The translations under genes and the position numbers were made by a program. The notes beneath the pieces were generated by a model. The model was given only the letters and a program-made list of their open reading frames with translations, made no database searches and had not been told where the DNA came from. Shown in pieces: positions 32,869-43,789 of a stretch of 64,000 nucleotides of DNA; within the stretch, counting starts at the first letter, position 1, and every line of letters starts with the position of its first letter. This DNA is from Steinernema hermaphroditum (Eukaryota; Nematoda; Chromadorea; Rhabditida; Steinernematidae): contig CM059622.1 in the NCBI GenBank assembly GCA_030435675.1, positions 7,068,001 to 7,132,000 of the forward strand. The letters run 5' to 3'.

Positions 32869-33702
32869 TATTGTATCCCTCACGAAACTCTTCCAAAGCT
32901 CCCACCACGAAAAATTGGCGCGCCATTTCCTGCCATCGGCAGTATTACAATGGAAATCGGTGATTATCACATTTTTCTCGCGAGCTGCGCGATTTCGCTA
33001 GAATCTCTGAGCGTAACTTTGTTCAGCGTAACTTTCTGCGTCGAATGAACCCGGGTTTGTATCGATCTGAGCGAAATCCACAGAGAAATAAGCTTTACAT
33101 TAATTTGCCTTATCAACATCCCGGGTTTTGGCCCATTTCTGGCATAGGACAGGGAACTTTTAAGCGATTTACACAGAACAGCGAACCATCAAGCATCAAA
33201 CTATCAACCATAAGAACAGATGCAGAGGAGAAACACATGCAGCTACGGTGTTCCTCTTTCGCTGGCTTGCATCATCGGCCATCGGATTCCAAAAGTGGAG
33301 AATACTCAGAGTCGAGCTCTGAGTCGTCTTAACTGTACTTGCTTGATGCTATTGTCGATAGTTTGATGCTTGTTGGTTCGCTGTTCTGTGTAAATCGCTT
33401 AAAAGTTCCCTATCCTATGCCAGAAATGGGCCAAAACCCGGGATGTTGATAAGGCAAATTAATGTAAAGCTTATTTCTCTGTGGATTTCGCTCAGATCGA
33501 TACAAACCCGGGTTCATTCGATGCAGAAAGTTACGCTGAACAAAGTTACGCTCAGAGATTCTAGCGAAATCGCGCAGCTCGCGAGAAAACTGTGATAATC
33601 ACCAATTTCCATTGTAAACCTGCCGATAGCAGGAAATGGCGCGCGAATTTCCCGTGGTGGGACCTTTCCGAATTTCGGAAGAGTTTCGTGAGGGATACAA
33701 TA
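32869..33702. repeat. Long inverted repeat (about 340-bp arms, foldback element)
   Basis: The left arm (about 32869-33208) and the right arm (about 33346-33702) are near-identical reverse complements, starting TATTGTATCCCTCACG on the outside and ending CAAGCATCAAACTATC on the inside, with about 135 bp between. Small indels show the arms have begun to diverge. No open frame suggests a transposase, so it is a non-autonomous foldback or MITE-like element, and any transcript would form a long hairpin. It lies 5' of TRAP-alpha. Confidence 0.88.
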
Positions 33703-34079
33703 GGTCGTTTCGCTATTTTTGCACAATTTTGACAGCGCTTTCTGTCATCCATTTTGTCGTTCAAGAAACCTTCTTTAAAAAAGCAAGCAAAAACAAGAAA
33801 AGCCTTGATGATTTCGTGGTAAACAAGAAATAAAGAGACAAAACCCGGGTAAAATCGAAAAAAAGCTGTATGCCCATAAAAAATCTTTTAGTAACAAAAT
33901 AAGAAATATCCATTGAATGCATCTCGTGGTGACGTTTTTGTCGCTTACTGTATCCGTTCTGGAATTACCTTTTATGTGACAAATCTCGTGCTTCTACTTC
34001 TTCTTCTTGGAACTCTGCTCTCATAATTATTTATTTCTCACTGATTATTATGATCGATCATATTAAAGGAAGAGAGTTA
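33703..34079. other. Intergenic, no gene recognised
   Basis: AT-rich flank of the inverted repeat and 3' region of the minus-strand orphan gene. TTTATT-like sequences near 34030 may act as poly(A) signals on the minus strand. Confidence 0.45.
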
Positions 34080-35245
34080 TTAGCCGAGGAAAGTTGGATT
34101 CGCACGGTTACTGATTAGTTTATCGACTATGTCGTTGCTTTTCGCGAGCGGGAGATTGACATTTGGGAGGACGTGGCCGAAGTTGAGTGTTGGGTCGTTG
34201 GCTCTCTCGAAGAAGTGCATTTTGAAGGGAAGCCGAGTGTCCGTCGAGGGGATGGGGAAGTTGATCCGGGAGTGGAAGATGTCCGTTCCTTCTTCGTCAC
34301 GTTTTTCTAGCGTTTCCACCTCGAAATCAAACACCTAAAAAGGGGAGGCGAGGGTCTCTAGAGAAGCGATCTGCTCACTTCGTTCAGCCCCGGGATCGGG
34401 ATGTCGAGCGCGACGGCCTGACTCTTGAACTTCAAGTCGTCAAATTCGGCGCCGACGATAAAGGAGTTGCTGAAGGGTTGGTAGAGACCGTCAGTGCTGA
34501 GGGTAGGGAGGCTGGCGAATTCCTTGAAGTTCTTCCTGAGCGGAAGATCTAATGGTCTAAGTTGGTTAGGAAAACAGGAGCGGTGAGCTACTGTGGAAGT
34601 TGACGCCATGGAGCGCGTATCCCGCTCCCCAAGAGTCGCCGAAATCGTGATTGAAGGTCACTCCAAGCATGTGCGTGAAAGGGTTAAACTGGACGTTTCC
34701 TGTGAAGTCCTTGTTTTGGCCAGGAAGCGAAACATCGGGGACAGTTTGCGTCTAAAAGACGGCGGGAGTGAGGCGTTAGGAGATGAACGGTCTTGCATCA
34801 CTTTATGGTAGAGCTTGTTGCCGGCGATGTAGAGGTTGGGGAGATAGGGGCCAGAACGGTGATCGGACACTCCGAAGGGTAGTTTGATGAGACCGACGCC
34901 GCGGGGTCTGTGTCTAGCAGACCTAGACGGTTTCGCTGAAATGTCACCGATGGGCAAGATCTTGTGAGGAGCTACTTGCAAGTCTACCGTACACTCGTTA
35001 GCTACCGTAATCCCACACACCTTCCCGCCCTTTGTTTTTGCCCGCTAATCCAAGTGAACCCTGTACCCAGGATCATAGTGCACATAGGTGTTCGCCAATC
35101 GCGTCAGCGGGCGACAGCAACACGCAATCTCCCGCAGAGTCACCCTACTATCCTAGATTCCAAGACTCGTTTCGGGCCAAGAGGACTTAGACTCACGCAG
35201 AAGAATGAAGAGGACGAGGGCTAACAGCCATCTGGCGCCTCTCAT
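34080..35245 (-). CDS. Secreted protein of unknown function
   Basis: The 3' exons are clear: at least to 34802, then 34751-34592, 34548-34379 and 34334-34080, with introns of 50, 43 and 44 bp in consistent phases. They encode PFGVSDHRSGPYLPNLYIAG, FNPFTHMLGVTFNHDFGDSWGAGY and IPGLNEVFDFEVETLEKR, a pattern that alternates like beta strands. The 5' end is less sure: a signal-peptide ATG at 35245 (RWLLALVLFILLR) and an open exon around 35060-35160 (REIACCCRPLTRLANTYVHYDPGYRVH) can be joined only with weaker splice sites. The intervening stretch carries two TACCGTA motifs. I do not recognise the family; at least 280 residues, probably secreted. Confidence 0.6.
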
Positions 35246-35707
35246 CTGTACACCATCGATGAGTTCTAGGGACCAAATTCTGGAGCGACGGCGATTCCGA
35301 ACAATACCACACAACCGCAACAGCGAGGACCGTCGTCCGACTTCTCTTCGTCGCCTAACAACCATCAATCTTCGCGAAACATAATTTCGCTCTCGATCCG
35401 ACAAAAAGAGGTTGACGAAGGATCACGCGCACCGCCACCCCCGAACGTTGCATTGTCCTTTCGCAAGTGATTACGTCGTGTTGAGCGACGTGTGAACGAA
35501 GGCGATACATTTTTTATGTTTTTATACGCTTCAAACTGCAGTAATAAGTATAAGTGGAATATAGAAGAACCCGAATCAGAAAGTACACAATGAATCGCTT
35601 TCAGAATATGAGATATAACAAATCAATACCTAATTCGGTTGTACATAGCAGAGTGAGATATGAGCACCAGGAAGTTCATAAAGCTTATAACAACGTATAA
35701 AACAGTT
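35246..35707. other. Intergenic, no gene recognised
   Basis: Between two minus-strand genes. No RNA gene or repeat noted. Confidence 0.5.
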
Positions 35708-37493
35708 TTAGTTCTTCACTTGACCGGGACGACGCCGCCGGATGGGCTTTGTGAGCTTCTTCTGTCGTTCTCGATCTAACTCTAACGATCGGTCCTGTAA
35801 AGATAACGGTAAGGTTATGTTGCAGAGATATGGTCACTCACCAGCTTGGTTTTCGCGTCCTGGTCGTACACTTGGATGTTGTGGAGATCGTGCACGGCAA
35901 TTTCGGGGAACTCGCTCTTCGGGTCGCGGTAGACGCCTGGAAACTCGAGGCATGCCTGAACAATAGGCTCGACAAAGTCGATAGCTTCCTGAAGCTGGGC
36001 CCGCGTATAGCCAGTGACGGAGGATATCAATGAGTCCGGTTCATAGATACAGAAAAGGAGCGCAGCCGGTAGGATGCTCTGCTTCGCAAAAGATGTGGAA
36101 CGGAGATCCAAAATGCAAACATCGAGGATCTAAAAGTTGATTTAGAATCAGCACAAACGAGATGGGTATACCTTCGCTACACGGGCGAACTCGTCTCTCA
36201 TGAAGTTCGGCACAGAGCAAGAGTTTTTGTGGTGTTCAACGCTACATGAAAAGCCCACTCGCGAAGCGCTCAATCTCGGAAGAGTGCACTGGTTGGCGCC
36301 GTTGTTAGGCGCCAAAGGGACACGCGCGAACGGCGGTGTAAGGGGAGTTTTCTTCCTTTGCACATCAAGGACAAGTGGGCCGTCATCTCGGAGCGAAGAT
36401 GCCGTCCCCAGAAGTTGGAAATAAATGGAGAGCCAATGGATGGAGGTGATGGGGACAAGCGACCACTCCAGCTTCTGCACCATCAGCATTTCATAAGTCC
36501 GCATATCTGCAGTCGAGCATGCCCCATCAGTGTATCTTGCAATCTTCTGGATGTTGGGTGGGTAAATCTCCTAAAGAACCGCATAAGCCCTCGAAGAACG
36601 GGACAACGCCGTTACCTCCAACTTTGTAGCGATGAGGATGGCTGTGGCTCCGGCAAGTTGCAGCTGCTTGACGGGGACCTCCTTCATGACGGAGAGAAAC
36701 CGATCAATGTACTCCACCACAAGGTAAAACGTCTCTCGGTGGAGACGCTCCTGCTCGCAGAGTTCCATGACCCAATCAAGGAGCAAGAAACGCATGCTGT
36801 TGTTCAGGTCTGGATGAAGGGAAAAGTAGTTGCCAGAGCGCGTGTACATTTCGTCCTTCCGGCACATCAGGGACCAAACCTAAATTCAGCAATCATGGCG
36901 CAAAAAAAACTCGCTTCCAACCTCATCCTCAGTCCCGAGATCGTTTGAATTGAGCTGTGGCGGTATTGGACGCGTCCCCTGTGCTGGCTGCGAAAGAAGT
37001 TTTGGAAACCGTGCGAAGGCAGGATTGAGCTCATCGCAACCGTCCCCCTCGTTATCGGCGTTGGGATCGCGATTCTCAACCTCGTACTCCTCTGACGACG
37101 TTGAGTGATTGGAGTTGCCATCATCAAACTCAGGCGAGTTGTAGTCGGGTGGACTGATATAGCCCACATTCTCCTCACCGAGCTTCATGGCCTTCGGATC
37201 GCGCGCATCGGCCTACAAAGTGGATAAATCAACAATCGCTCCTCGCACCTTACCAAAAATAATGTGTGAAAAGGAGAACAAAGCATAGCATCGAACGAAC
37301 TGTCACTCACCGAATCCGAAGTCCGTCGTTTCCGGGACGCGCGAGGTGCCTTCGCCTCGCAGTCGAGCGATGGGAGATCGGCGAGATCATTCATGATGAT
37401 TTCGCCTTCGGCTGAGGTGGACGGCGGGCTGCACACATCGTTCCTACAATGGCGAAGGGTGACAGCTGATGGTGCAAGGCTGGAGGTACGCAT
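35708..37493 (-). CDS. cye-1: Cyclin E
   Basis: Six exons: 37493-37311, 37212-36922, 36879-36616, 36570-36172, 36129-35842 and 35794-35708. The first ATG gives 503 residues; a TTGTAG acceptor at 37445 makes a start at 37394 (470 residues) possible. A disordered acidic N-terminus precedes the cyclin box, recognisable from VWSLMCRKDEMY, LHPDLNN, LLLDWVMELCEQERLHRETFYL and the split KLE/EIYPPNIQKIARYTDGAC signature typical of cyclin E. The second cyclin fold and a basic tail follow. Exon 4 also encodes an insertion of about 75 residues (RKKTPLTPPF to FMRDEFARV) between the folds. Cyclin E activates CDK2 for entry into S phase. Confidence 0.93.
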
Positions 37494-40400
37494 GTGTTCA
37501 GCAGTTCTTTTTTACGTTTTTGGCCTTCAAAAAACGAAATCGCAGCAGGTGGTCAGCAGACGGAACTCTCACTGCGCGCCCTTCAGCAGCGAGAATGTGA
37601 TTCTGCTGACCACTTGAAGGGTGCCCCTTATCAATGACAACTACTTTATCATCTTTCACTTGGCGCCAGCAGATTCGTGTTCAAAGACTCCGCCGATTCA
37701 AAAATTCAAAGAAAAACTGACCTTTCATCGGCGACATGCGGTTGCATCTGGAGGTGTGAGTGGTCAGTAATGCCGAGGAGGGGTGAGTTGCTCGATCAGT
37801 AAGCTATCAGCCGAACCGGGACGTCGGAGTCGAACCTTAAAGCAGTTCTTTTCAGTCGGGGCATGGAGTCGGAGTGACCACTCGGTGCTCGCGAGAGATA
37901 AGCCAAACATTAAACATTATGCAACAAGCACGGGCGTCGGACGCGATTGCAGCCAAAACAGGGACGGTTAAGGTCATGGAAAACCGGAGAAGCAACGATG
38001 AGGTCATGGATTACGGTAGATCAGGGAAGGGTGATAATTGAAACTCTTAAGCGGGTCAAAGAGGAGAAAAAATACCGGAAACTTCGGAGAGAGAATCGAC
38101 AAATTGTGCGTGAAATGTCAAGGTAAACAGGTGGCACGATAGTATGGAGTCGGCAGAAGAAGGAAAAACAGATATGGAGGCAGAGATGAAGATAATGGAG
38201 GCGAACAACAGAAAACAGAAGCGCTGAACGAGTAGGAAAACAGAGAGAGTCGTAAACACGCGCACCGCTTGGAGCATCGAGATGGAGTGAAAATGATCGA
38301 AAACCTCGTGAAAGCGTCATTTGAACGGTCTGACTCAGAGGTCTGAAATTACTCGAATTTGGAATGAAGCACGGATTGGAAAATCAACGATGCCCTCTAT
38401 CACGAGACCAACGATAACGCGAGGCGGACATGAGGCGTGACAGTGACTGAGACAGACATTCAGTCTAAGGTGCAGGAACAAGACACCAAGAAACGAAAGC
38501 GACAGCAAATAACCGAACATCGATGACCTTGCAGAATCAAATTAGACAGTCTAGGCACGAAGAAGTCTAAAAGTGGACTCATATCCATTTGTGGCTCACT
38601 GCCGGTCGCTTGCTCATAGAGTGCGGCACCTCCCGTCGGCAGGGCACTTAAAAGACTGTAATGGGTCTTTTGCTAGATTTTAGGTTGTAAACTTGCACCC
38701 AACGGGTAACCCGCGCAGTGCACTTTCCGGCGAACGGCCGAAAGCCGAGCGGAGCGAAATCTTCGCGGCCACCGCGGCCGCACAGCGAAAAGAGAGATAG
38801 GAATCAGCTAATTACATTCGAACTGCACGGTTTAGCGCCGAATACCATTTCCCATTTGAATGACAGGCAACAACGCGCTTTCGAGCTGAGAAGCTCGGAT
38901 TCTCGAAGGCGGCTTCTCCTTGGGATACTGGAATTCAAATACTTTAAACTGGTATTTATCATATCCAAATACTGTGGACTGGTTTTTGTCAAGGTTTAGG
39001 CAAAAAGCAAAGATTTGGCTAGAACGGTATACGGTAGTAACGGGACTCCTTTTGTATTCGGAAATCTGTGGCATCCAAGGGAAGGTATGGATACGGTTCA
39101 TTTGAGGGTTTTACGGTGGGACGGTAGGAAAGTAGGCCTGAGCAAAAACAACAATAACAGAAAACGATAAGATACGTTCTTCACGATAACGAAGAGGACT
39201 CAAGACTGGAGAACACACGATAAGAGTTCAGAACATCAACAAAGCTGAAGCCAACCGGCGCACTCAGCTCGACCTTCCAGCAGCATTGGCACTGGCGTTG
39301 ATCAGGTTTGGGGTCCGAAAAAGGCGCGTACCAAGACAACGCCAGTGCCGCCTCCCGCGCAGCAGCCGCTCCTCGCCTCGATCTCATCTATCCCAATTGT
39401 TGCTCGATGACCCCATAATAAATCCCTCCGCAGGCCGCGCGGTAAATGCCCGCGCAGCTCTGCCTCCCTCGGCCGAGTCCATCGACATCCCGTCGGAGTA
39501 TAAGACCCCTCCGCGGGAGTCCCGTCGACTGACCGCTCGCCTCCTCCTGGTGCCCGTTTCGTCGCCACCCTGAAGGAGGTCCGCCTGGTCCCGCCCTCAC
39601 CTGCCCTTTCCAAGTAGCGGCAGACATTCCCGCGCACTTCTGTTTAAACATTAGCCCGCCGCCCGCCGCAACATGAGAGGAACGGGCAGCCACGAACGCC
39701 CCGTGATCCACCCGGAGGGCACGGCTGCCCCTACAATAGGGTTATCGCGCGCGATTATCCATCCCAGTGCCCAGCGGAGGTGTCACAACCTTGAATTTAT
39801 GGCGCTGAGGGCCTCTAAGGGTGCAACGCATAGTTTGGGTTTGAAAGTGGCGCCGGAGTACGTTTTGAATTCCGCTGCGACGGAAACGGGTTTGTGGCGG
39901 AGTTCCTTCGGTCTTTGATGTGGCTGCGGCGCCGTTCGCCGAGATTCAAAATAGCGACGGAGCAGATGCCGTAGTGATTAGCATAATTGGACGGCACCTG
40001 CGCCAAGACGCTCGGATTTGAATAGTACGAATTTGATAGGAGAAAGATGGAATTCATTATCAGAAGGACGATTCTGCAGACAGGTCATAAATCAGCATCT
40101 TTGGACGGAAGGTTACGGTATCAGTAAAGTGCAAAGGAGTAGGAGAACATATTAGAGCCTCGCTTTGGATCTCCCTGTCAAGTGGGGTCGTATTTCAGAA
40201 GGCATACTTCGGTGGAACGTTTCTGGAGGCGGACGAGATTGTTCCAGCAAGATTCGGTCCAGAGTGCCGTGGTCCAGTTATCTCAACCCCCTGTAATCCG
40301 ACCCTCAGCTCCTTAATTAATCCCTCCATAAACACCCATCACCTCCACCGTAATCGACCCCGTCGTCCGTTCCGATCTCGCGCATTCCTGTCCCCGAAGC

Positions 40401-40560
40401 CATCTAGCACCCTATAGATGACCTTCTGACAGTTTTTCAACTCCGTCTGTCCACCCCAGATCAAGTTGACGAACTCCCTCGGACGACCTTGAAACCAGGC
40501 TGTTGCTATCTCCGAGGGTATCTTAGATCGATTTATTCATCATCGTGAGAGCTTAATTAA
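37494..40560. other. Three-kilobase region without a recognised gene
   Basis: Open frames in both strands at 39.3-39.7 kb reflect high local GC rather than a supported gene: their translations are Arg/Gly/Pro-rich with no splice logic. The region holds a perfect 13-bp hairpin (listed) and several TACGGTA motifs. It could contain a distal regulator of cyclin E or gamma-glutamyltransferase. Confidence 0.4.
39288..39349. repeat. Perfect 13-bp inverted repeat with 36-nt loop
   Basis: GGCACTGGCGTTG at 39288-39300 is exactly reverse-complemented at 39337-39349. The stem is GC-rich; pairing does not extend outward and only weakly inward, so a microRNA precursor is unlikely. A structured RNA, protein-binding site or remnant of element termini are possible. 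Confidence 0.6.
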
Positions 40561-43500
40561 TCAGTAACCCGCAGGCGCACTCTCGTCCCCCTTTCGGAAG
40601 TCAGAGTTCGCGTAGATGACGCCGTCCGCGGCCCGTTCCGCCGCTGTCACTACCGTAAGATTGTGGACGGGCACCAGCGTGTGGCCGCGCTTCTCGAGCG
40701 CCTTCACGTACTCCTTAAAGTGCAAAAGGGGTTAGTGGCCTCTAAGAGCATTAGGCACCTTAGGGAAGCTGGGCTCGTAGGAGGTGGTGTTCGGCTGGAG
40801 TTGGTTGTGGAGACGGGGAAAGTCGACCGCCTGCTTGACGTTCTTCTTGAGCCAAAGGGACCTCAGAGCGGAGCCGGCCACTCCGGAGATGATCGTTGAG
40901 CCTCCGGCGCCTCCGATCGCCAGCTTCTCCTAGAAAAGTCGTCAGTTCTCGGAGTGCCTGGAACGTCCCACCAGACGGTCGTTGTCGTTGTAGATGACGA
41001 TGGGACTCATGGAACTCATCGGTCTCTTGCCGGGTTTGATGAAGTTGGCCGGACTCGGGGGGTAGCCAAAATAATTGGGATGCCCGGGAGAGCTGAAGTC
41101 GTCCATCTCGTCGTTCCATACGATGCCCGTGCTCTCGGAGGCGACCATGGCGCCGAGATACAAATTGATCGTGGAGGTGACGGACACGGCGTTGCCGTAC
41201 TTGTCAATCACGGAGATGTGTGTGGTCCCATGGTCCTCTTGCGCCCCTTGGAAGTCACCGCCGTAGTAGGAGTCGTTATGCGCTTTGTCGGTGATTTTCT
41301 CGCGCATCTCGGCGGCCCAGCTGCGCGAAGTTATGTTCCGGGCAAGGTCGGTCGCGTTCGCCACGAAGGCCATGTCGCCGAGGGAGCTGCGGGCGGCGTA
41401 GGCGAACTTGGAGGCCTCGAGGAATCGGTGGAAGTGCGTGACGTAGTCTCCGAAGCTCTTCAGCTTGAAGTCGTAGCCGTCGAGGATGTTCAGGATGGCT
41501 TGCGCCACGGCGGACCCCGCGGGCGGAGGCGGCCCGCAGATGTGTTTTCCGTTGCGCAGCTTTGTGTAGACGACTTCGGAGTCCTTGCGGACTATGGATC
41601 TATAGGACTGGAAGTCCTTGAGGATCAGGAGACCTCCTGGAACTCCTGCAGTAGCAGAAGCAGACATTAATGACCCTCACCGTTCTTTTTGAATTCCTGG
41701 ACCATGTCCTCGGTCATCGAGCTGTTGTAGAAGAGCTGGACCGGATCTTCGGCCTCCGCCAGTCTCTTGAGGGTCCTTAGGAAGGCCGTTCTCGTCTTGA
41801 TCTGCTCTCCGTGGGCGAAAACCCTTCCCGTCTTGCCGTTGATGAACTCCTTCATCGTCGGCTCGTGCAGGATCCAGTTCTCCTTCTGCTTCAGAGCCTT
41901 CGCCAGAGCGAACGACGTGGGGAAGCCCTCCTCCAGAAGGTCGATCGTCGGCTGGATGATCGTCTTCCACGGGACGCTCCCTCCGAACCTCTTGTACTCC
42001 GTCCAGTAGCCGTGGATCTCTCCGGGAACGGCGATCGCCAGCCAGCCTAACCAGACCGTCAATCGCCTCGTGGCCTCTTTTACCTGTTTGCGAAAGATTC
42101 CAGCGGTTGTGGAACATGTTCTCCGAGGCCGCGAGGGGCGCCGTCTCACGAGCGTCCACTACGTGGCATTTCTTCGTCGTCCTAGAGAAGTGGCGACGGA
42201 GTACGGTAGTCGAGGATCATCTTACGCGTTGTAAATGGTCATGAAGTGGCCTCCGCCGATACCGGCCGAGTGGGAGTCCATGACGCCGATGCAGAACAAG
42301 GAGGCGATGGCAGCGTCGACGGCGTTGCCGCCTTTCAGAAGAATGTCCCTGGAAGACCCTCGGATCGGGGGACGTAGGACAAGGAAAGTACCTTCCGATG
42401 TCGGAACAGAGCTGATTGTCAGCGGCCACGGCTGCGGTCGAGTATTTTCCGAGGGGACTTATCGATGGTTTCGGCCATTTCGGGAGTTTGTGGGCGAATG
42501 GCTGAAGAGGAGCATGGTCAAAAAATGTACTGACACTAGGTTATTTGAACTATGGAATAGAGCCTTGTATCGTTGGATTCTTAAGCCCAAAGCCTAATTT
42601 CTATCTAAAACTCAGTCTTCTACGCACTGACTAACTAGGAAGCTAAATTTGATTCTGCATCGGGCTAGATTCTGAAATCGAGTGATTCATATTTGAATTC
42701 TACTCTATTTGGGCTTATACTATTCACACTATCTCCAGAATGCGCCATAAGTGTCTTGCTTCTTGTTTCTTTTGCCTGGGAGTGGGAGTACGATGGCCTT
42801 TAAGAGATCGGCAAAACTCCGTCTTGGAAGCAATCGATCGGGCCCGCACAAACGTCTTCGGAGGACGGCGAAGGGCACGCCGCCGAGTGATTCAAGTTTT
42901 ATACATATTTATGAGACGTGAATGAGCGTTCTCGATCGGGATGCATCGTAGCGCGGTCATTGATTAATCTGTGGGCGTTGCACTTTCTGAATCGATCGAG
43001 AGTCGTTATCGACGGAAGACAAAAGTGCGCCTCTTTTTCTATATTTTCTAAGATGTCGAGTGGTCAGAATTGGGGACCGAGATAAGACAGCCCTAAGCAA
43101 GGACTGTTGTTGAGAGGGTGAGATGTTTAGATAAGGTGACTCAAGGTCGCCTAATTAAGTTTGTCACGCTGAGGTGTGCAGCTGACAGTTAAGGAAAAGA
43201 AGGTCGTCCGGAGATCAGATAATGAGGAACAGAGTTCGGAGTGCGCGAGATCGGACCAAATGACCTCAGAGGGATCGATTTCTCGTGTTTAATGAGGGAT
43301 TAACTGGGCTCGTGAGGTATCCATTTACAGGTCGTTAAGCGAATAGAAGGATACAATGACCTGTTGGCGCTAGGAATATGTCAGATTGACTGGTCAGCTG
43401 TGATACTTTATCTACTATTCAATCCACACCCAACTATCGTTCTACTTGTACTCAGCAAAGGAGCCACTCCCGAGTCATTTTCAAATAAGGATCACTTACG

Positions 43501-43789
43501 TTCTGGATGACCTTGAAGTAGAGCGTCGCGAACAGCACCGTAGAGATCACGAAGACGAAGATCGCCAGCAGTCCCACCACCCCAATCACCAAATCCCTCC
43601 TGAAAGTACCAGAAAGCTACCATATCCCCAAACACGGCCCGCTCACCCCTTCGTCTTCTCATCGTCCTGGACGATCTCTGCATCCCGATCGCTGCTACTT
43701 GTCCTCGCTGTGTTCGCTCCGATCAGGGGCTCGTCTTCTCGGCTAGAAGCGCACTCTTCTGCAGGGCTAGGAAGACGAACTTACTCCAT
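40561..43789 (-). CDS. Gamma-glutamyltransferase (type II membrane protein)
   Basis: Ten coding exons: 43789-43785, 43742-43647, 43599-43500, 42501-42392, 42348-42226, 42181-42084, 42046-41681, 41645-40972, 40929-40759 and 40713-40561, giving 631 residues. The first holds only five coding bases; a 998-bp intron follows exon 3. A cytoplasmic acidic N-terminus leads to a signal anchor ([17 protein letters not shown]), then the enzyme: [48 protein letters not shown] and GPPPPAG. The autocleavage and catalytic residue is Thr440 in [14 protein letters not shown] and the glycine-rich GGAGGST follow. The enzyme transfers or hydrolyses gamma-glutamyl groups of glutathione at the cell surface. Two introns are very short (37 and 35 bp). 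Confidence 0.95.
43112..43160 (+). repeat. Dispersed short repeat, copy 1
   Basis: A 49-bp sequence (including GTTTAGATAAG and CTCAAGGTCGCCTAATTAAG) recurs in inverted orientation at 46099-46146 with few differences. This copy is in the long intron of the gamma-glutamyltransferase gene. Confidence 0.8.

Noticed and set aside
39286..39711. Overlapping open frames of about 95-110 codons on both strands
   Set aside because: They reflect high GC with few stops; translations are Arg/Gly/Pro-rich with no domain, start context or splice logic.
43767..43789. An 18-nt apparent intron (GTAAGT...CTAG) at the start of gamma-glutamyltransferase
   Set aside because: Too short for a nematode intron; the 42-bp intron ending at CTTCTAG keeps the same frame and has normal size.
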